Origin: Cryptomeria japonica | Taxonomy: Eukaryota; Streptophyta; Pinopsida; Cupressales; Cupressaceae | Length of the DNA: 62,000 bases | Direction: 5' to 3' | NCBI RefSeq assembly: GCF_030272615.1 | Contig: NC_081413.1 | Span: 330,383,302 to 330,445,301 of the forward strand | Part shown: positions 59,460 through 62,000 of the stretch, piece by piece | Layout of the letters: the number at the start of each line of letters is the position of its first letter | Position numbering within the stretch: position 1 is the first letter of the stretch | Notes under the pieces: generated by a model | Database searches by the model: none | The model's input: only the letters and a program-made list of their open reading frames with translations | Told to the model about the DNA's origin: nothing | Made by a program: the position numbers and the translations under genes

Positions 59460-59645
59460 CAAAGTGTTGTGCACTGAGTGGGAGGGTTGGCCCACCCATG
59501 AGGGTTGAGCGCTCCCCATTGCATGGGGACAAACTGCCCATAAATGGGGACAACGCTTCCCATGCATTGGGGACACCGTTGCCCAAAACATGGGGGCTCC
59601 CCATGTGGTGGTGGGGTCGAGCCTTCGGGCTCCCCCACAACCACA
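59460..59645. repeat. GC-rich palindromic island in L3
   Basis: GC-rich patch in AT-rich DNA with repeated CCCAT...ATGGGGAC words (CCCATTGCATGGGGAC, CCCATGCATTGGGGAC). Same relative LTR position as the islands at 35150-35350 and 39556-39725, but with a different sequence. Confidence 0.8.
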
Positions 59646-62000
59646 TAAATTTATATATATATTTTTAAATTAAATACCTTCCTTTTTTTATAATTTAAAA
59701 CAAACCCCCATCCATTGTGTATAATCTCAGAAGTTTTCTGAGAAATTTTCTGGGAAAACTTTCCAGAATACACTAATTTTTTATTTATTTTTAAACAGTA
59801 AACTCCAAACATATAAAAACTCAAAAAATGACAGGGAAAATAAAAAGGGAATGCAACTCTTTTAAAAAAACAACCAGAGGATGAATATCAAATTCTTTTG
59901 AAACACTTTCTCTTCCAGGCAACTAAATCTGGCAAAATTTTGCCAGCATAACCCCCATATTGGGCAAAATTAAAATAAATGAAACACTAATTACACATTG
60001 AAACTGAATAAACTAATTTTACCATTCAAACACTGAATGAGAGAATAAAAAATGAAATATTTCTTTTTTTGGTTTTAAACTCCAAGAGATTTCACCCAAA
60101 TATGATTCTTAAATCCATTCTTTCCATAAACGAGAAATTTAGATTTGGGGATAGACTAAAACTGGTCTAAATTCATACTAATTTCACCTTACAAAACTGA
60201 ATTAATGATTCAAACAAATATGACATCAAATCTCTTCACACAGAAATTTCTTCATACAAATACAATTTTCAACAAAACATAGACATTAAAAAAAAACTAG
60301 ATCCAACCTTATTAGCTATCCTAAAAGTAGTTGAAGAAGAGCCCAACTTGCAACCTGGAAGATTTCTTCAAACAAGGATGCCCAAATTTCCTCCAAAACT
60401 TTCCCCAATATTTTCCATCAAATTTTTTTTTTTTTGTAAAAAAGATAGGTTAAAAGGAAAATTTTGACCTAAAAATCCATTTTAGATTTAAATTATTTTT
60501 GACCAAATAAATCATTTCCACAAAGTTAATATTCAAAAATGCTTTTTCCTCTCCAAAATTTGATTTTTTTAATTTTATATAAAACTTCAAATTTACATAT
60601 TCAAAGTCAATGGCAAGATATTTTGGAGATATTTTTATTTTCTTAAAAAGTTTTTTTTTTTAATAAATTCAAAATGCATAATACAATTGCACTTCACAAT
60701 TTGAATTGATCAACTCACTAGTTAATTGAATTTAACGATTTGATTATCAACTGATCATTTAAAAGGGGTCGTAATAATTAATTTGGTTTAATTACGAATG
60801 AGTAATAAACACATTTAACCAATTAAAATGCTTAAGATTAATTAAATCATTTCACCCATTGCATAATACGAACTTAAGTAACCTAATTAGGCACATGACC
60901 TGCAAACCAAATAAAAAGAGAACTTATGGACAACCGACACTGCTCACATTGAGCATGACTAGGGGTAACACGAAGGGTTTAGGAACTTATCTTCTCCCAC
61001 ATCCATCGAATCATTAAGGTACGCTCAAACCCGTGAAACCAAGTGGAGTCGATACCTCGTACCCACATGGTACTCAAACCTGCAATTTCCTGCATCATCG
61101 ATACACACATGCATATATTCATAAAAGCACCATAAACACATCAGTGAAGGAGAATCATGACTTCTCATGTCTCACCATAGTGAGTGACGAGAACCCATCT
61201 CCCCGCACCCCATACACGCACATACATGATACATTCACATGGCGCACAACATGCATAAGGGAAATGAGTCAGTCCATAATCATTAATGCGTAATTGAAAT
61301 CAACATTTAATCATCGTTAATAAATTAATGCATAATCATCATTAACTAGAACACACACACACACATTAAAGCATATGCCATCATGATAGCATACTAGCTG
61401 CACATAAACATCATGACCAAGGGGGGGGTCTACAAAGGTACTGAAAAGTCAAACTTAGTCAAAGTATGCACGTGAACAGTATGATCGGGGAAGGGGTACT
61501 ACAGAGAGAGTGTCATCGCATGGCTTAAGATGGTTACCCTAGGTAGGCCTCCATAGGTCCCAACCCCCATCCTGGGTTATCCTAGTAACCTTTCCTAAAC
61601 CCCCGGCTCTATCTAAGTCTCATGCAGACCCTACCAACCCTTCGTGAAGACAAGGTGGTAGGTTTGTCATTACAGGCCTTCCAACTACATCTTGAGCCTA
61701 TACGAGCACTCAAGCATGTGCGAGGTACAATATCTTAATTAGTATTACAACTACCCACCCCCTAATCAATTATTAGATTATCACTTGTTAACTGACTTTC
61801 GAGGGGTTATCCTGCCAACCACTTCGGGTGCAGCCCCCACCCGAAAGCCACTCTCTCATAGGACACTAACAAATACGATCTCTCTATGAGGACCCTATGG
61901 AGAAACTGACAGCCATATCTAATCCTGACAAAATACAAGTGAAGAAAACACAATTCAATAACCGAGGATTGACCATTTGGAACAAAACACCCAACGGTTC

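Larger units (their letters stand above)
50651..61503 (-). mobile_element. L3: solo LTR (~4155 bp without E4) nested in L4
   Basis: Perfect TSD GAGAG (50646-50650, 61504-61508). Starts TGTAATGTCCC and ends GGGGTACTACA. Same superfamily as the LARD LTRs, about equal in length once E4 is subtracted. E4 interrupts it at 51265. Contains (AT)n at 59345-59371 and a GC island at 59460-59645. Confidence 0.88.
49897..62000 (-). mobile_element. L4: LARD-superfamily LTR, interrupted and running off the window
   Basis: Starts TGTAATGCCCCGCC. Bases 49897-50650 and 61509-62000 are the two visible parts; the right part matches the LARD LTR around 38150-38700 (AGTGTCATC...GGTTACC...CCATAGGTCCC). L3 sits between them. 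Whether L4 is solo or belongs to a longer element cannot be told. Confidence 0.75.

Noticed and set aside
59417-59646. Pro/Gly/His-rich minus-strand frames over the L3 GC island
   Set aside because: Overlapping frames in a palindromic GC-rich patch, explained by composition.

Overview
This window reads as nuclear DNA of a seed plant with a very repeat-rich genome, most likely a gymnosperm such as a conifer. That assignment is inferred from the style and density of the elements, not from a diagnostic gene. I find no single-copy host gene, no tRNA or rRNA gene and no CRISPR. Almost every base can be placed in a nest of LTR retrotransposons. Most are decayed, but several still show matching 5-bp target-site duplications (TSDs).

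Left third (1-12351): one minus-strand Ty1/Copia element (E1) of Sirevirus type. Its left LTR is interrupted by a 2.5-kb solo LTR (S1). Its pol is interrupted by a plus-strand, 5'-deleted element (EX) that carries no recognisable pol but a long unknown ORF, here called ORF2. From 12352 to 14666 there are two kinds of tandem repeat and a degenerate stretch. From 14667 to 19272 lies a Ty3/Gypsy element (G1) with gag, protease and the start of RT, split by a solo Copia LTR. It is cut off by a second Gypsy-type element (G2, LTR at 19273).

Middle (19273-32336): G2 leader DNA hosts E2 (21088-28826), a complete non-autonomous element. E2 has paired LTRs, a Gag-like protein made of a coiled coil plus CCHC knuckles, and a second ORF of about 1,100 codons that is homologous to ORF2 of EX. 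It has no protease, integrase or RT. G2 is followed by another Gypsy LTR (G3) with a 21-bp tandem array just after its primer-binding site, and a 373-bp TRIM with 159-bp LTRs.

Right half (32337-62000): a Copia LTR (C5) is interrupted by a full-length LARD (32667-49250) with LTRs of about 4.1 kb and a 3.85-kb internal region without coding capacity. The LARD's 3' LTR holds a 4.5-kb solo LTR of the same superfamily in opposite orientation. To the right is a deep stack: C5 interior > LTR L4 > solo LTR L3 > E4. E4 is a full Copia element with a 1,377-residue gag-pol frame that carries only nonsense changes and no frameshift.

How the parts fit: E1 and E4 encode, or once encoded, the enzymes. EX, E2, the LARD and the TRIM lack them and would depend on enzymes supplied by such relatives. 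The most unusual item is ORF2, a conserved non-gag, non-pol protein carried by two different LTR families about 17 kb apart. The second is a hairpin near the LTR end whose stems covary between families around an invariant C-rich loop.
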